Assembly (NCBI GenBank): GCA_034509925.1
Contig: CM067526.1
Span: forward strand, 188,501 to 252,500
Source: Hirudinaria manillensis
Taxonomy: Eukaryota > Annelida > Clitellata > Hirudinida > Hirudinidae
DNA length: 64,000 nucleotides
Reading direction: 5' to 3'
In this document: positions 12,946 through 23,629 of the stretch, piece by piece
Numbering within the stretch: position 1 is the stretch's first letter
Layout: every line of letters begins with the position of its first letter
Program-made: the position numbers and the translations under genes
The notes under the pieces: model-generated
Told to the model about the DNA's origin: nothing
The model's input: only the letters and a program-made list of their open reading frames with translations
Databases searched by the model: none

Positions 12946-14400
12946 ATGGAAGCTACAAGCAATTCTCCGTTCGTTTCAACAACACCTGCAGACACCAGTG
13001 GTCAGACCAGTGCAAAGGTTGGTCACACGACGGATGAATACCTGTGGATCTACTTCTCACCTGTCATCTTCCTCCTGGGACTTTGCGGGAACATCCTCGT
13101 ACTTTTAGTCATCAACAGAAAGAATCTACGCGGGACCACCACTTGCGTCTATCTGTCCGTCCTTGCTACTTTCGACACCCTGGCTCTGATTTCCGGCGTC
13201 ATTCCGGAGTGGACCAGCGCCGTTGGGATTTTTCCATTCAGTTCCATCCATTCCTTTGCGTGTCAGCTGGAAAAGTTCGTCTTCTACACTACGAGCGATA
13301 CGGCCATCTGGATTTTAGTGGCGTTCACTCTGGATCGTTTCGTGGCCGTCTGCTTCCCGCTCTATAAAAGATCCGTCTGCGTCCCAAAACGTTCCAAAAT
13401 CGCCTGCTTGGTGATATTCTCGCTGGCTTTTCTGAAAAATGTCCACGTTTTTTGGACCAGAGAACTGCAACCATCCAAATCAAATTCTTCCTCGTCTTTC
13501 GTCAACAGAAGCTCTCCGATTACCAACTTTTCTGAAGTCGAAATCACGTATTCGTGCGGCAAAAAGTCTGAATTCAAGCATTTTGAGAGTCTCGTGCGAC
13601 CGTGGATTGCTTTCGCGACGGTCAGCGTACTTCCGTTTACGATTTTAGCCATTTGTAACTCCATGATCATATGGGCGCTGACTCGACTGAGCAAGAACGA
13701 AGTGAAAACTCTAGGCGTCCAATCAAGAGGTGGGAATGCTCCGTCGCAAAGCAACGACATTGCTAAGCACGTCCAAGAATCGCAATCAATGCAGGAGAAG
13801 GCAAAGTCCAAACATTCTAGCGTCATCAATGACAATCACCGAGTTCCCTCTGGCGACGTTGGATCAAAAAATCTCAGCAGACAAAGCAAAGCCGTCGTGC
13901 TTCGAAACCAAAAGTCGGTACAAGGAAGCCAATCTTATAAACAAACCACCATGATGTGCTTGAGCGCTTCCATTACCTTCCTCGTCTGCATCTTTCCGAG
14001 CATCGTCATGCTCATTGGCAAGCCGTATTGGTCCCACAATAGCGACGGCAGCAACAACCACGTTTACGACGTCTGCAAAGCCATCAACAACCAACTGGCG
14101 TATCTAAATCACTCCATCAACTTCTTCCTTTACTGCATCACAGGTCGGAAGTTCAGACACGAACTCGTGCTCATGTTCAAAACGATCTGCTCCGGGTGTC
14201 CGATCTGGTGTCCGAAATGCAACTGTTGCCGATTTATCCAGCACCGCGCCAGCTACGATCCGTCGTCGTCAGGAAAACAATCCGTGGCCGGAAAGTGGAG
14301 AGGCAAACTGAGCTCGATTTTTGTCGCGAACAGCACCGTCCTCGAGAGTTCTTGTCACTCTCAGAGGTGTGAACCAGAAGTCATCGAAATGGAAGTTTGA
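12946..14400 (+). CDS. Class A (rhodopsin-like) peptide-type GPCR, intronless, 484 aa
   Basis: A seven-transmembrane receptor of the plasma membrane. TM1 carries GNILVLLVI. TM2 contains YLSVLATFDTLAL. Cys before TM3 (SFACQLEKF) can pair with the ECL2 Cys (ITYSCGKKSEF). The TM3 end is LDRF rather than DRY. TM7 reads NHSINFFLYCITG, so an N-x3-N-FFLY form replaces NPxxY. ICL3 is long (about 95 residues, Ser/Gln/Lys rich). The C-terminal tail is cysteine-rich (CSGCPIWCPKCNCC), a likely palmitoylation region. The N-terminus is Ser/Thr rich with no signal peptide. This pattern resembles invertebrate neuropeptide receptors of the FMRFamide-receptor-like group (inference). The ligand is unknown. An AG acceptor-like site at 12928 suggests a 5' UTR intron. 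Confidence 0.93.
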   Translation: MEATSNSPFVSTTPADTSGQTSAKVGHTTDEYLWIYFSPVIFLLGLCGNILVLLVINRKNLRGTTTCVYLSVLATFDTLALISGVIPEWTSAVGIFPFSSIHSFACQLEKFVFYTTSDTAIWILVAFTLDRFVAVCFPLYKRSVCVPKRSKIACLVIFSLAFLKNVHVFWTRELQPSKSNSSSSFVNRSSPITNFSEVEITYSCGKKSEFKHFESLVRPWIAFATVSVLPFTILAICNSMIIWALTRLSKNEVKTLGVQSRGGNAPSQSNDIAKHVQESQSMQEKAKSKHSSVINDNHRVPSGDVGSKNLSRQSKAVVLRNQKSVQGSQSYKQTTMMCLSASITFLVCIFPSIVMLIGKPYWSHNSDGSNNHVYDVCKAINNQLAYLNHSINFFLYCITGRKFRHELVLMFKTICSGCPIWCPKCNCCRFIQHRASYDPSSSGKQSVAGKWRGKLSSIFVANSTVLESSCHSQRCEPEVIEMEV

Positions 14401-15315
14401 GAGACTTCATTTCGAGACTTGATGAGTCGTTCAAATGACATTTTGTAGTCTTTCATTCTGCTAGTCAAGCAAAAAAAAACTGCTTCAAACTTGAAGAGGG
14501 TGCTAAGCGACATCTTCCAGCGATTCATTGATGTTTTAACGACCTTTCGTTAACCTGTTTGACGCAAATTTGTTAACTTTTCGTTGTCTTACTAACATTT
14601 GAATAATTTTTTATTTTATTTTATGAATTATGAATAATTTTATTTTATGTCCTAACAACGATGAATGCTAAATGACATGTCAGTTCTGATTTTTAATGGA
14701 TTTGAAGACATTCTGAAAAAATATTTTTTCTGAATTTTCGACATTTTGACACTTAAAGATTATCAATTTTCATTACAAATGGTCAAAAATGCTGGTTTTA
14801 ACAGACAGCAAAATGTTGCGAATATATGTTCGTTCAGGATGTCTCATTGAATGTATCGATGATTAAAATTACCTGCTTACATTTGATTACAATCACCTTA
14901 GTGGATGGTTGTGGTCTGGCAAAGCTTACTTTAGGAATGTTTTACGATCAGACGACAGTGTTTGGTTGGATGGAAGGAAGACAAGAAATTGTTCATTGTC
15001 CGCTCTCATTGATCAGAAGCTCGTGTTTACGCTTTGCAAACAACGTTACAAAATGAACTCATACCGACGTATGGAACGTAGGAAAATGTTGAAAGAAGTA
15101 AACGATGAGACAACGAACAAGGAGTCGGTGCTTCCAAAGGCACGTGGCGGTTGCCAAGGAAGTTATTGTTGTTGTTGTCTGCCGTTGCTAGGCACTGAGC
15201 AACAGTTGGATACTCGCGGAGAGGGCGATATTCACGAACTGAGAGTAGTTTAGAATCGCAGCGACATTTACATATTTCGAGTTGTTTTGAATTACGATAA
15301 GCAACCATCTTAAAC
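14401..15315. other. GPCR 3' flank and upstream region of the 723-aa gene
   Basis: About 0.9 kb. No canonical AATAAA was seen directly after the receptor. Short ORFs at 14826-15253 have no family resemblance. The sequence just before 15316 should include the 5' UTR of the next gene. Confidence 0.5.
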
Positions 15316-18300
15316 ATGGCTCCTCAAAATACCAAAGTAGCGAACAAAAACTTGAAGCAAAAGTTTGGAAAATCTCTTCGTGAGTTCAAATTTTTTTGAA
15401 GAGGCTTCTTTTGTGAGACAAATTGAGATTCCAGCAGACCGAGCAACGAACAAAGCGTGTTCTGATAATAAATGACTTTTGGCTGTGATATTTAGTCGCA
15501 CGAGTCTGTTACGATTCCAATTGGAATGATCTTGAGACCATTATGATTATGATTATGAGTTCAACCTATATAGCAAGAACAATAATATTAAATCCAAAAT
15601 TCAATAATAGGTTTGTTATGTCTTTATGAATAACTTTGTAGAAAAAAAGTCATCGGGATTGCAAAAGAACCAACCAATCAAGAAAGAGGAAAAGATGGCA
15701 GTCGATCACGTGATAAACGAAAATATCGCAAAGGAAGAGGAAGAGGAAGACGAGGAGGAAGTGAAGAAAAGAAAAGAAGAAGAAAGACAAAAGTGGATCG
15801 AAGAGCAGAGAATAAAATATCCAATCGCTCCGGACGGTAAGGTGTTTGTAAATGTGATTTCATTTCAAATGAGGTGATGTTCCTAAAAATAAATAGTTGG
15901 GTATCATCCAAGTGTTTGGAATACAAAATGTTTCTGAAATGTTTCAGAAGAATTGAGAATGAATGGTGATAGAATTCGTAATGAGTTCAACAGCCAATGA
16001 TTGGAATTCGGTGCATATATGCCAGATGTGATTGCAACAGGTCCTATTGTTGAGAATAAGTCGCTAGAATTATCTCACAAAACTATACATATTTTATTAA
16101 TTTCTTTCTTCATTTAATCACGTTTTGAGCAAATTGTTTCTATCTAAGTGCTTCTTTCTTTCTTCCTCTTCTTCTTCACAGGTCACATCCCAAACTCCGT
16201 AATTAAAAAGAGATTGGGAAACTACAAACCACGCGTGACGAACGAAATACCAGGAGCTGAACAGGTGATTGAAATTATTTTAAAATTCAAATTGTTGAAA
16301 ATGTTGTTAAAGTGTAATTTAAAGTCGATGTCAACTTCGTATCCGGAGGACGCTTTGCAGAATCGAAAGTAAAGTTTAGAAATAATTCTTAAAAAAAAAA
16401 ATAATACAAGTAAATAAAACAATTTAACACCGAAATCATAAAAGACTATGCAACAAAAGACTCAAAGACTTCATTTGAAACGTTAACGAAGTTAACTTTT
16501 AACGGGGACAAAACGTTGTTCGATTTCCAGGACTCCGTTGAAGTCAAAGAAGAATTTCAGAACGGAAATAATGCCGATGACTCCTGGCAGCTGCCATTTG
16601 CAGAGCAGTTCATCTCGGACGCCATCATCGAACAGGAAAAGGAATTCATTTCCGTCAGAAAAACGTCCTCGCGATCCAAGCACAGGAAGGTGAATAATTC
16701 ACTGAATAATTCACTGTAAATTGTTTCAACGGTGAAGGCATTTATACTTTCTATTTTATTTAATGTTTTTTTATATATTTTCTTATTATTTTTAAATTAT
16801 TGGAAATAAATTTAATTTCGTTTTTTTTTCTATTTTTGTGGTAATTCGCTGCAGGAGAAGATTTCATTTGCCGAAGTGGACACGTTGATTCGTGAAGTGA
16901 GTTTGCATTTTAAAGTTTAAATATTATGTTTTTTATTTCATATATATTATATTTTTTGTATTTTTCCCATGAGTTTATACATATTAAAAAGTTTAAAGAA
17001 AACCACAACCTGATTTTCCATCAAGGGTTTATTATTAATAAATCAAATGTAAACTGATATATTAAATACAAATAAATAAATAAATGTCCAATTAAAAATT
17101 ATAAAAATAAATTTGATTTTATTTCAAAGACCCCTTTTGTCGATGAATCACTCGAGGACACGAAGGTGAAATATATTCGTGAATTTATAAATTATTGAAT
17201 TTTTGGTTAATTCGTGAAATAAACATTAACATGCGAGATGTTCCGTACCAGTCAATCCATTACAAACTACGAAATCAAGTTCTAATTAATGAACCCAAAG
17301 ATATTTTATCGTTTATATCAACACAGTGCTATTTGCTCGTATTCAATATATTACAGTCCTTCACTTTTAGTTGTTACGTGACCAAAATTTCAAAAGTTAA
17401 ATTAAAATTAATTAACACAAATTAATTAAATCATTAATTATCTAAGCTTCAGAAGACGAATTAATCCTTAAAATCATGTTATTGTATTAACTTCTCGTTG
17501 TCAACCGACTAAATGACTTTCATTCACAGGAAGAAGAAGCTCTTCCGTCCAAGGAGAGCGAAGGATTTTCCATCGGAAGAGGTGATGACTAGGATATCGA
17601 TTTTGAATGTAAATGTAAATAGCTTGCCATAATAATAACAATAATAAATGCTTTTCAAGCATTAAATTGTTTAAAATTCATTTAATTTATAAATGCCTTT
17701 TCATTACCGTTGCCATCGTAAATCTTTATTCTTCCTGTTAAACAGATCTTCGGGAGTCAAACAGCGTACAAACTCCACATGGAGGAGATGAATTAAAATA
17801 CGACAGCACATCCCCGGAAAGAAATGTTACGAGCGATATTGGAATTCCAGAGTCGTCTGCACGGAAACTCGGAGAGAGAGATGCGGAATTTTTTGGGAAT
17901 GATATCGGAGATGAAAACTTTCTGGATCATCACAGTTACCTCAGACACGGTCATGAAAATGGCGGCAGTGTTAAACTTTTAAAGATGTCAGCTGATCTTG
18001 ATGAAGTTCCTGAAGAGGATGAGACATCTGACGACTTTGTAGAGGTAGGATGTAATGGTAAATTTCAAAACAATGCTATTCTATTAAACAATGACATCAT
18101 TTAACTAATTAACTCGCTATTCTCATAACTCTGGTCAACAGATAATAAGTTCATACCTTAGCAGGTAAGTCAAACTGAAACAGAATTCGAAAGATTTTTA
18201 GAAGAAGAGGCATTTCCGCACGGAAAGATAGAGCCAGAATCTATAGAAACTGCCCTCGAACAAGACGTCGATCAAACAAAATGTAAAAGACTCAACAAAA

Positions 18301-20172
18301 CTAAAAAAATGAAAACGAATCCAACAGTCCATCTAAAAGAACAGCCTTCATCAACTCCCGGAGTGAACTTCAGAATAAAACTCTGCCAGCAAAGCAATTC
18401 CATCCAAAAAGAAGAATCAACGGATATTGAACGCCTAAGCAATAAAAACAAGGAAATGGACTGGGATTCCTTGAAACAGGCAGCCAATGATGAAGATGAT
18501 TCAATTCTTATCATAAGGAAAATTAAGACCAGAATGGGTTAATTACTTTTTTCTTTTGTTTATTAACGATTAATGTTATCTGAAGTAATGGTGCGATATT
18601 TTTTTTACCTTGTAACGTCTTTACATCTCAATATTTTAATTTAATCTTAGGTATTTCAAGTAACATGTTTAGGCATAGAAACAATTAAACTAAATAAAAT
18701 GTGTTTCAATTGTTAAAAATTAATTGGAATTTATAATATATTCGTCGACAGAGTTTGAGAACGAAAGAAAGGTGATGTTCGACGTTGTCAATGACGACGA
18801 AAATATTATTAGCTCCGATAAACAAGTGAATTTTTGCGCGTAGATATAATCAAGAATTTTGAAAATGGTCCTTCAAGGATAGTTTAATTTGCAGTCCAAT
18901 CGTATTTGAGGTGATGAGGAATGTATCAGAAAGGTTCTCCTTTGAGAATCGCCGTTGTTGTTAATCTGATATTTAATTTTGATTCTTTACTTATAAACTT
19001 TATTGCTATCTCTAACAATATATTATTGCACAGAATAAACAAGAATTCAAGACTATAACCTATGTTGGAATCGTGAGTCGTAACAGGCTTTTTGATGACA
19101 AGAAGCTCCAATCTCATTCTCCGATGCACTTGAAAGCTCAAGATTTTGTTCATTCAGATGACTTTTCCTTAACAAAGTCTAAAGAATCATTTTCGCAAGG
19201 ACGCCATCTGGTGCTTCTCAAGGAGGAAGACGGTGGTGGGCACAAGATTGGAAGAAATTGGAAAAATGTTTGCAACGCTAGGAGCCTGTCGGCCAATGGA
19301 ATCAAAACGACGCCAAAACTGCCCAACATCGGAAGAATTAAAAGGGTATAAATCCGTGATAAATTAACTGACTCCAATTAATTTAGTGGTCTTATTCTAG
19401 GTATACAGTGCAGAAATTGAAATGGCTCAACAAAGCAGGTGAATATTTATATTTATTCTGACTGATTTAGACTACTAACGACTAGCTAGTAAGTTAGCTG
19501 GCAATATGAATTTATCCCTTGAATTAAACTATGGCCTGGTTTATAGTGAATCACTAGGCTAGCATTACTTTCAGTCCTAATGGGTCGGAATCAAAACCAA
19601 ACTCTGGATCATCTTTAATGTCTTCTACACTTACCAACCAAACTTTTGGAAACAGCAACAAATTTGATGCTTTTTCTCGTGTCACCGGAGAAGGCAGGTT
19701 GATAGAAGTACTTTGAACTACTCCACTGAATTTTAAGAACTTTTAAAATCTTACTACAAAATCTCTAATAGCTTTACCAACTACACAACATCCCTTCCAA
19801 AAATAACTACCAGCACTTTCAGAGGAGGCAAGCAGTACACACCACCAAGACACCACCACTGCCTTTATTCCAAGCTTGTAGGAATGCATCTCCACGATCA
19901 CATATCAGTGAGATGCATAATTAATTATCACATAATTTTATAAACTCATACCTTTTAAGCTCACACTCGTTCGTGATCTTCGACGCATCTCGCCACGTTC
20001 ATCACCTGCTTTCAATCGACGAATCCACTTCATCACCTGTGACAATCAATTAATCCCAACCCCAATCACCACACAGATAGCCAAACATCTTCGCACGATG
20101 GAATTGTTTGCAAACACGCTGGACGCGACGGCACCGCCGAGACGCGACAGATACGCGGACGTTCTGTCGTAG
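15316..20172 (+). CDS. Uncharacterised protein, 15 exons, 723 aa
   Basis: I do not recognise this protein. Exons: 15316-15379, 15642-15836, 16182-16264, 16531-16689, 16855-16896, 17130-17165, 17530-17581, 17746-18044, 18162-18537, 18752-18825, 19034-19345, 19401-19438, 19575-19697, 19772-19877, 19960-20172. Every junction keeps phase and the total is 2172 nt, which strongly supports a real gene. The N-terminus (MAPQNTKVANKNLKQKFGKS) is basic. Next come an acidic/charged helix (KEEEEEDEEEVKKRKEEE) and RIKYPIAPDGHIPNSVIKKRLG. The middle is long, Ser/Glu/Asp rich and probably disordered. A basic segment (KIGRNWKNVCNARSLSANG) follows. The C-terminus is ordered-looking (IHFITCDNQLIPTPITTQIA ... 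RRDRYADVLS). There is no signal peptide or membrane segment. AATAAA at 20354 and 20416 fits the 3' end. A cytoskeletal or nuclear role is possible but is only a guess. Confidence 0.82.
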
Positions 20173-20353
20173 GCAACGCAGGTATTTGATTTAGAGACTT
20201 TTATTTACAATTTTCTTTTTTTGTCATGTTTTTTTTCAAAATTTTAACTCGATATAATTCCTATTCAGATGAAAATTGTGAGCATCTCGATCAAGAGACA
20301 TGCACTGCCACCGACTTCAGATGAATGCTGCAGAAACAAATGCTGAAAAATAT

Positions 20354-20421
20354 AATAAATATTCAAAAATGTTCACATTATAAGACAGCAACAATACAAG
20401 AATTTCGGACTGTAAAATAAA
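20354..20421 (+). terminator. Candidate polyadenylation signals of the 723-aa gene
   Basis: AATAAA hexamers occur at 20354-20359 and 20416-20421, about 180 and 245 bases after the stop codon. The next gene converges from the other strand, with its stop at 20607. Confidence 0.5.
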
Positions 20422-20606
20422 TAAGTCAGATTTGCAAAGCTGGCACGTTCCCTTAACAAATGTTCGAGTACGAGGGCGAGGGTCATCCGGCAGAAATCAT
20501 GGCCGCCCGAACGAAAGCAGGAACAAAAACAAAGACTGACAAGACGTACAAAAATAGAAACATTAGCTCTTTCGTGAAACTGTCCGAGGGAAACATCGAT
20601 CCTTCC

Positions 20607-22201
20607 CTAGGATTCAAAACAAAACGCGTCCCTGACGAATTTGGAGACTAAGGCTGTCAAGGCGACGACTCCGATCAAACCGGATCGTCTCGGAGCGGAA
20701 TTCGGGGAACCCTTGGATGCGCTCTCCTTGTCGTTGACAAAAGGCAAATAGCTGGGAATGTACAGCGGATCGTCGTTAGGTAAGTTCTCGTCGTACTCGA
20801 AGTTTTTGTGGTGCTTGTCTTTGCGAGGCAGTAAGGTGGTGGTGGTGGTGGTGGTGCTAGACGAAAGGATCGGCTCGTCTTTTTGCGGATGAGGAAAATC
20901 GGCCGGCAGGAGGCGATTCTCCTCCGAGGAATCTGGCAAAGGCAAGGATTCGTCGGTCGAAATCGATCCCTCCGTTCCAGGCACCCGATTATCTTCCTCG
21001 TTCGTAGGTTCCAAGATCTCCGGGGGCACGAAGAATGCGGTCGGATCGATTGTCGTCGTCGTAGTTGTCGTCGTCTGCATTCACGAAAAAATTCGTTCAC
21101 GATCAAAAAGTGTTTCTACCGCAAAAACTCATCGCTAGACATTCATAAATAATAATATTATCCAGAAACATCGATAAAACAATATCAGTCTGCCGGATAC
21201 TCACTGTTTTTGAAGGACAGGATGCCTTTGCAATCACCTCATGGAAAACCTTCTTTACATAATGACAGAGTTTCTCCTTCAAATCCTTATTATCATCATC
21301 TTTCGATGTACCCCTGTAACGAACAAAAACTGGTTTGAATTTTCTCATACCAAAAATTCTCCAAATGCAATGCCCAAACGATCAGCTCTGCAGTGGCCAA
21401 CAAGAAATCAGTAAGGGTTCCGTTACTTAAGCTTAAAATTACTCACTTAATGTAGGTTTTGTAGCCCCAGTTTGCAGTACTTCCACTGAACTCTTTGTCT
21501 GGTGTGCCCAGGTCTATCTGGCACTTGTTCCCAATTAAGTACATCTTAACATGATCCATAGTCAGCTCGTAGGTACCAGAATCAGAACTAACTGCAAAAG
21601 AATAGAAAGTTATTTGAACTTATTTGTTATATTACTTGCAGAAAAGAATAGACCAAAAGCACAAATTAAGTCACATTCATAACTAGAAATGCCAACTGGA
21701 ATGAAAAACTTTTACTAACAGGTATGGCTGTACTTGTATCCTCCAATGACTTTCACTGAGGCCTTGTTGATTTTCCAAGCAGGGATATGGCCTTCAGTAC
21801 TGAGCTCAGCAGATTTGATGTCAAACTCTTCAATCTAGAGTTTTGTAAAGCCATTTAATCATCTGATCGGTTTATAACAAAAATCAATTTCGAAGAAAAG
21901 CAACTAAACAGAACTAATTACAAAGAAATATGAAAAGTCTTACCTTCGAGTTGAATACATGGTAGGTTACATAGAGGAAAATTTGAATGCTTGTCGTGCT
22001 TGGAGGAAGAGTCATGTCAGCAACCGGTAACATCGTTTTAAACGTCTCCTCCAACTGTTGAGATATGTGTTTACGTTGTTCGTCGTCGCAATGGTCAATA
22101 GACTCCAAGATACTAGGTTTGTGGTGTATGGGTGAAGAAGCAGCCAACTGTAACCATAGTAAGCACAGAGTGCCCAAGAAGAACCTAAAAATTCTATCCA
22201 T
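20607..22201 (-). CDS. Secreted, probably GPI-anchored protein with Thr-rich stalk, 5 exons, 364 aa, unknown family
   Basis: The family is not recognised. Exons 22201-21944, 21834-21720, 21591-21447, 21313-21205 and 21074-20607 join in phase to 1095 nt. The N-terminus is a clear signal peptide (MDRIFRFFLGTLCLLWLQLAASS). A roughly 190-residue folded-looking region with scattered cysteines follows (HCDDEQ, YSHTC, NKCQIDLG, LCHYVKK, ASCPSK). It has a beta-rich feel (KASVKVIGGYKYSH; SGTYELTMDHVKMYLIGNKC). Then come a Thr run (nine consecutive Thr across the exon 4/5 junction), an acidic Pro/Ser/Glu stalk, and a second Thr run (residues TTTTTTT). The C-terminus has SAPRRSG followed by a hydrophobic stretch (LIGVVALTALVSKF), which suits a GPI signal, although eleven polar residues follow it. 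A lipid-binding TULIP-type fold is conceivable but unsupported. Confidence 0.8.
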
Positions 22202-22343
22202 CTCTACCGGATGCTTAATTCTTGAAAATTAATTAGACTGTCTCTCAATAAATCAATCAATACTGGACAATTCGATAAGGCGGAGCAAACCAAATCCAAT
22301 ATCGCAAAACACGCGCCGATATGTTCGTGTTGCACATGTCCTG

Positions 22344-22353
22344 AGCTTATATA
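22344..22353 (-). promoter_or_regulatory. TATA box candidate for the secreted-protein gene
   Basis: The minus strand reads CTATATAAGC about 145 bases upstream of the ATG at 22201. This is one of the few clean TATA elements near a start codon in this window. It fits a regulated, secreted-protein gene. The transcription start would lie about 115 bases before the ATG. Confidence 0.5.
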
Positions 22354-23553
22354 GTTGGAAATTATGCTAATTAGTACATTCGTGGGTGATGTCAGACCAT
22401 ACTAGAGGAGAGTTCTGAATGGTATGGGACGATAGATGGGCGGTCCTAAGATCGGCGGCTGTTTGAAATTATTAACAATGATTGTAATAATAATAACACC
22501 AATAATAACAACAATGACATTCACTTCATACGTCAGTGAACACCTGATCTGCTCCTTGTTAAGCCTACAGTAAGGATTTTGTTGACAATAAGCTTGTTTT
22601 TGATTTTAAATAGTGTAGAATTTCGCCTTCTAAATAATATATGGTAATACGCCCTCCACGACATATCACTTAATTTATTCTTCAGAATTTAAAATCCTTC
22701 AGCTTTAAAAATAAATCCTAACGTATTTTTCTTTGTATATTTTATCCAGATCTGATATTAAATTCTATTTTTAGAAGCCACTGAATTCATCGGAAGATAA
22801 TCTTAATTCCATGTAGGATCATACCTTTGATTCAATATCACCATATTTCTGAGAAACAAATATTTTAATCAAAGGTTTGAAGGACGACGTAGTAATTTTC
22901 GGGTTTACGTTAGGAATATTGTTGATACCCTGACGAATGAAAGAGGAATTTTGCTTAAGTGACTCCACCAATCACGCCACACATGCTAATTATAATATTA
23001 CTATTAAATTTAAATGCTGTCCGTGATTCAATATTAGTTGGTTTATTTTTATTAAGAGTTTATTTTTACTATTAGCTATTTAACTTGAATTGTATGGTCA
23101 CATTTTGACTTGTATGTATATTTATATAGATCAAATAAATGTACACACATACACTAAGCTGAAAGCCAATTAAAACTGGTTACAATGATTTATTTGCCCG
23201 CCGCAAACAAACTCGTAAAAAATATGGTGCAAAGTCTTTTAGATGGTTTGCCACATGGAAAGTGCTCTCAGAAGGCATTTTACGACACTCTTAATTCCAC
23301 ATTACTCACATTGTGATTGATGCTAATCTTTTGATTGCTTACTTTCTAATGGCTTCCTTGTCGTTGTTAATTGTGGCTAATTAATTCACACAACTGCTTA
23401 AAAAACACCTTACAACTCCTTCGCTAGGCCCCATGCCTGTACAGGACACATTAAAGTGACATAATTCCGGTTTTGAAAGAGGCTTGACCTTTCAACTGTT
23501 CTTTGCTCACAACAACAAAACATCAGCTGACTTCAATTAGCGATAAGAGTATC
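22354..23553. other. Intergenic, no gene seen
   Basis: About 1.2 kb of AT-rich DNA upstream of the secreted-protein gene and downstream of Skap. Short ATA/ATT runs occur near 22480-22515. No ORF, RNA gene or repeat family was recognised. Confidence 0.5.
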
Positions 23554-23559
23554 TTTATT
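23554..23559 (-). terminator. Skap polyadenylation signal
   Basis: The minus-strand AATAAA lies about 70 bases after the Skap stop codon (23630-23632), in a normal position for cleavage shortly beyond it. Confidence 0.55.
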
Positions 23560-23629
23560 TGATAAACGATGCAGTTATTTATAACTTTAAAAAAAGTAGA
23601 ATTAAGGTATCAGCAAACTGTTCTGGAGG

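Noticed and set aside
13362..13835. 157-codon minus-strand ORF inside the GPCR
   Set aside because: Antisense shadow of an intact receptor frame.
20460..20651. 63-codon plus-strand ORF at the convergent 3' ends
   Set aside because: It overlaps the C-terminal exon of the secreted protein and lies after the poly(A) signals of the 723-aa gene. No independent support.
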